Shown: positions 61,518 through 64,000 of the stretch, one piece after another
How positions within the stretch are numbered: the first letter of the stretch is position 1
Layout of the letters: every line of letters starts with the position of its first letter
From: Pycnopodia helianthoides
Lineage: Eukaryota; Echinodermata; Asteroidea; Forcipulatida; Asteriidae
DNA length: 64,000 nt
Direction of reading: 5' to 3'
NCBI GenBank assembly: GCA_032158295.1
Contig: CM063250.1
Location: 1,185,501 to 1,249,500, forward strand
Position numbers and translations under genes: made by a program
The notes under the pieces: model-generated
Told to the model about the DNA's origin: nothing
The model's database searches: none
Seen by the model: the letters and a program-made list of their open reading frames with translations, nothing else

Positions 61518-61855
61518 TCGGGCCTGGAATAAATACAGAGGCCATGGCCTCTGTTGCCCTGGTCTTGGCCTTGTTGCCCCTTCAAAAGTTTCCCACAGCA
61601 GGCCTGGAATTACACGGAGGCCACGGAGGCCATGGCCTTCGTTGCCCTTGTGTTGGCCTTGGTGCCCCTTCAAAAGTCTCCCATAGACTTAAGATTTTCC
61701 AATGGAAGTGCCCTTTACAAAATGAAAATGGCCTTGCCCTCTCAAAGATGAAATTCCAGGCCTGCCACAGACTTGAGCATTTTCCAATGGAAGTGCCCTT
61801 TGCAATATGCAAACAGCCTTGCGCTCTAAAATATGAAATTCCAGGCAATAGACCT
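61518..61855 (+). repeat. GGCCTGGAATT interspersed repeat, partly duplicated
   Basis: It contains two heads (CTGTTGCCCTGGTCTTGGCC and CGTTGCCCTTGTGTTGGCC) and two tails ending AAATTCCAGGC, so it is a nested or tandem duplicate. It lies in sarcoglycan intron 4. Confidence 0.75.
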
Positions 61856-63253
61856 AGTTGATTTCAAACTTGCTTAGGGCCTCATTACCAACGTTACCAT
61901 CGCTTTAAAGATTTATAGAACCAATTTGCCAAATATTCAAAGTTGATTTGAAAGTGAGGTTGTTAACCTCCGTTCTTTGACTTTAGTAGACACCCTACAA
62001 GTAGTCTGATGACCATGGTGAGCATCGCATGCTTACACAAATATTTGTATACGGGGACCTAGACCTAAGACCCTGAGATGCCAAACTCATGAATAAGGGA
62101 TAGGAAATTTTCACAGTCAACGTTTGCTTGGCAATCAATCTCTGGGTCAATCTACATGTAGAAACTAAGATATGCATCAGCGAGCAACGCCATTACATCA
62201 TCAGGAGGGAAGGTTCAATTTGGCGACATCATAAAACTAATGAGCTGGTTAAGAATGTTGTCTGGCAGCTTTACTAATCAGGTGAAACGTGTGATGAGTA
62301 AGGAAGTACAAAGCCAATTTATTTTAATGAAAGCAGAAAAGATCATCTGGTGATGAAAGAAGATTTAATTTCTGGGCCTGTTTGCGGTACAGTGGGTGCT
62401 TATCCAGGTGTTTGGATGACAGGCTAGCATCAGCTGGAGGACAGGCTAGGAAGCATGATGACAGACTTGTCGATTTGCTGTTGAGAATATCAATGACTAA
62501 TTACTTATAAATAATAACGCCTGACAAATTTTTTTTAAAGTCATATATTGAAATGTCAATCGGAAAGTTGTAAAAGGTCAATATGTAATCAACCAATATC
62601 ACTCACCTTGCTCTGGGATTGGTTTGATTGTTTCCTTTTTACATTCCAAATTAAAAAGTCATATGAGATTCTATCAATAATTCTGGCTTTCAGTTTTTAA
62701 TGAAAATGTATTCTTATAAAATGTATTTGTTCATGTTAAGCATGAGATGGTGCTGAGATATCTAATGAAATAACCAGCTTTGAAAATAGCAAAGACTTGA
62801 ACCCATGTCCCATTTGCACTGTATAGCATTATCTACTGCAAGTAACTGTAGTACTCCTTAAGTTATATTTTGCAAAATAGTGTTCTTACTCAAGCTTGAC
62901 ATGGTTTACAAAGATCTAGAGTCTCAAGTAATTCCTTACAAATAATCAGGATGCCCCCTCTGCAGCTTCTTGGATCCACCATTGGTCAATGACAGATTCA
63001 CAAAACCTCTCTACTCACAGGAACCACTGGGGGTTTTTTCATACGAAATTTCCCGTTACATTTTTTGTAATAAACCACAAGGGAGCTGACTGGGTTGATT
63101 TTAAATAATTTTGGATTGAACAAAGAAAAAAAATGTGATGTACCAATTGTATGCATCTGCCGTCTATAGTATTTAAAGGGAATATACATGTGAAATTGTC
63201 CAATTACATGTCAATTTTCTATTCTCTCCCACCTATTCCCTCTGTCCATACAG

Positions 63254-63461
63254 AATCCCCAAGCTACCTTGCCACTTTCTTCCTCAGCAACCAGAACTTA
63301 GAGGACATGTTGTCAGCTACCAAGCAACAAGAGTTCCTCAGGAGGGTGTCCTTAGCATGGTCTTCACAAACGCCGTTAGTAATCCACCGCCTGAGACCAG
63401 GACCTGCAGACACAACGGAGGCAGGGATTTCCCTGTTGCCAGCCGCCTCTGAGAAGCTTGG
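63254..63461 (+). CDS. SGCE-like: Sarcoglycan alpha/epsilon exon 5 (last one in the window)
   Basis: The exon runs from the acceptor CCATACAG to the donor GG/GTGAGT (63462). With the carried G it opens ESPSYLATFFLSNQNLEDML, which matches LPYQAEFFIKNMNVEEML in human epsilon-sarcoglycan. It continues with EFLRRVSLAW (human DFLGAVKNVW) and ends SLLPAASEKLG (human PLPINDLKEG). It leaves in phase 2. The five exons together give about 190 residues, less than half the usual 390-440. The remaining ectodomain with its cysteines, the membrane helix and the cytoplasmic tail must lie beyond base 64000. It cannot be called alpha or epsilon because that split occurred within vertebrates. Confidence 0.9.
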
Positions 63462-64000
63462 GTGAGTCATAGCTGCTGCAAGCAGCAGTGAGGAGGGCGG
63501 AGACTTTTCTTAATTCAGGAACTGTTTTTAGGTCAGAGGAAGCCTTGAAGGACAGATTCAGGCGGATTTATGGAAGCAGAAACTTGTCGTCTTTGACCAT
63601 GCAGAAGACATTGTATGCAGAATCTTTGACGGCATAACAAGCGTTTTAATGAGTTAGGCTTCCCTTCCTGAAGGCCAGTTTAAATCTTACACAAGCAAAA
63701 TGAACAACACAAAAGTTCAATCATAACTGCGCGAAATATCTAGAGTACACTAGTGATATTGTTGAAAAGAAATCCAACTGATCCCAGCACCTTCTCAACT
63801 TTTTACCCAAATGTCTACCATACACAACCCTCAAATCTGTAACTTGACAAAAGATTAGTTACTGCAGAGTTCCATTTTATTATTCAGAGCTGCCAACTCT
63901 ACCTGATTCTGAAGAAATTTCCCTGAAAATAAACCAATCTTTCCATCGCTGCAGTGTATTAATCATCATATACACAATAATGTGTACAGCACTGTCTTCT
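63462..64000 (+). other. Start of sarcoglycan intron 5
   Basis: It begins with GTGAGT directly after exon 5. No exon or repeat is recognised up to the window end. Confidence 0.6.

Larger units (their letters stand above)
57454..63253 (+). other. Sarcoglycan intron 4
   Basis: This 5.8-kb intron holds a CRE-bearing element, a SINE, the broken possible caspase relic and a GGCCTGGAATT repeat. Bases 60550-61500 and 61870-62760 show nothing recognisable. Confidence 0.75.

Noticed and set aside
61474..61861. Overlapping open frames on both strands (up to 105 codons)
   Set aside because: They are translations of the GGCCTGGAATT interspersed repeat.

Overview
The window is animal nuclear DNA: AT-rich, with long introns, standard GT-AG splice signals and a dense load of SINEs, inverted-repeat (MITE-like) elements and minisatellites. 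Several things suggest an echinoderm, most likely a sea star. TTAA-flanked elements begin AGGCCCTGTACACTATTGG, which resembles an abundant sea-star family. Foldback repeats begin GGGCCCAATTTCATGGAGC. The palindrome ACATGT is everywhere. The species assignment is an inference from memory of such repeats and was not tested.

Two genes are recognisable by spliced translation. (1) A neurabin/spinophilin gene (PPP1R9 family) lies on the minus strand. A candidate first coding exon is at 48579-48643, a 1.8-kb exon is at 32463-34280, and a 111-bp exon carrying the PP1-docking motif KLKF is at 8136-8246. The PDZ and coiled-coil exons are not seen and should lie left of base 1. (2) An alpha/epsilon-sarcoglycan gene (SGCE/SGCA family) lies on the plus strand. 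Its five exons are 41874-41907 (signal peptide), 53649-53759, 54308-54456, 57382-57453 and 63254-63461. The rest of the extracellular part, the membrane helix and the tail lie right of base 64000.

The two genes are divergent neighbours. The same pair, in the same divergent arrangement, exists twice in humans (SGCE-PPP1R9A on 7q21 and SGCA-PPP1R9B on 17q21), so the linkage probably predates the vertebrate genome duplications. If the 48.6-kb exon is real, the 5' ends interleave: sarcoglycan exon 1 lies inside the first intron of neurabin. Functionally, neurabin is an actin-bound scaffold that targets protein phosphatase 1, and sarcoglycan is a subunit of the dystrophin-linked membrane complex. 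Nothing in the sequence says they share a pathway.

Both genes carry one apparent 1-base deletion inside otherwise intact, conserved coding sequence (about 32897-32901 and about 57393-57403). Assembly error is the simplest reading; real alleles are the alternative.

Layout: 1-8135 neurabin 3' intron with repeats and CTCF-like motifs; 8136-8246 exon; 8247-32462 a 24-kb intron rich in MITEs and minisatellites; 32463-34280 main neurabin exon; 34281-41169 SINE-rich; 41170-42440 the start-site region of both genes; 42440-53648 sarcoglycan intron 1 with foldback elements and a CRE-rich repeat; 53649-64000 sarcoglycan exons 2-5, with a minisatellite, a MITE nested in a SINE, and a broken, possibly caspase-derived relic in intron 4. 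No RNA gene, CRISPR array or intact transposase or reverse transcriptase was found.
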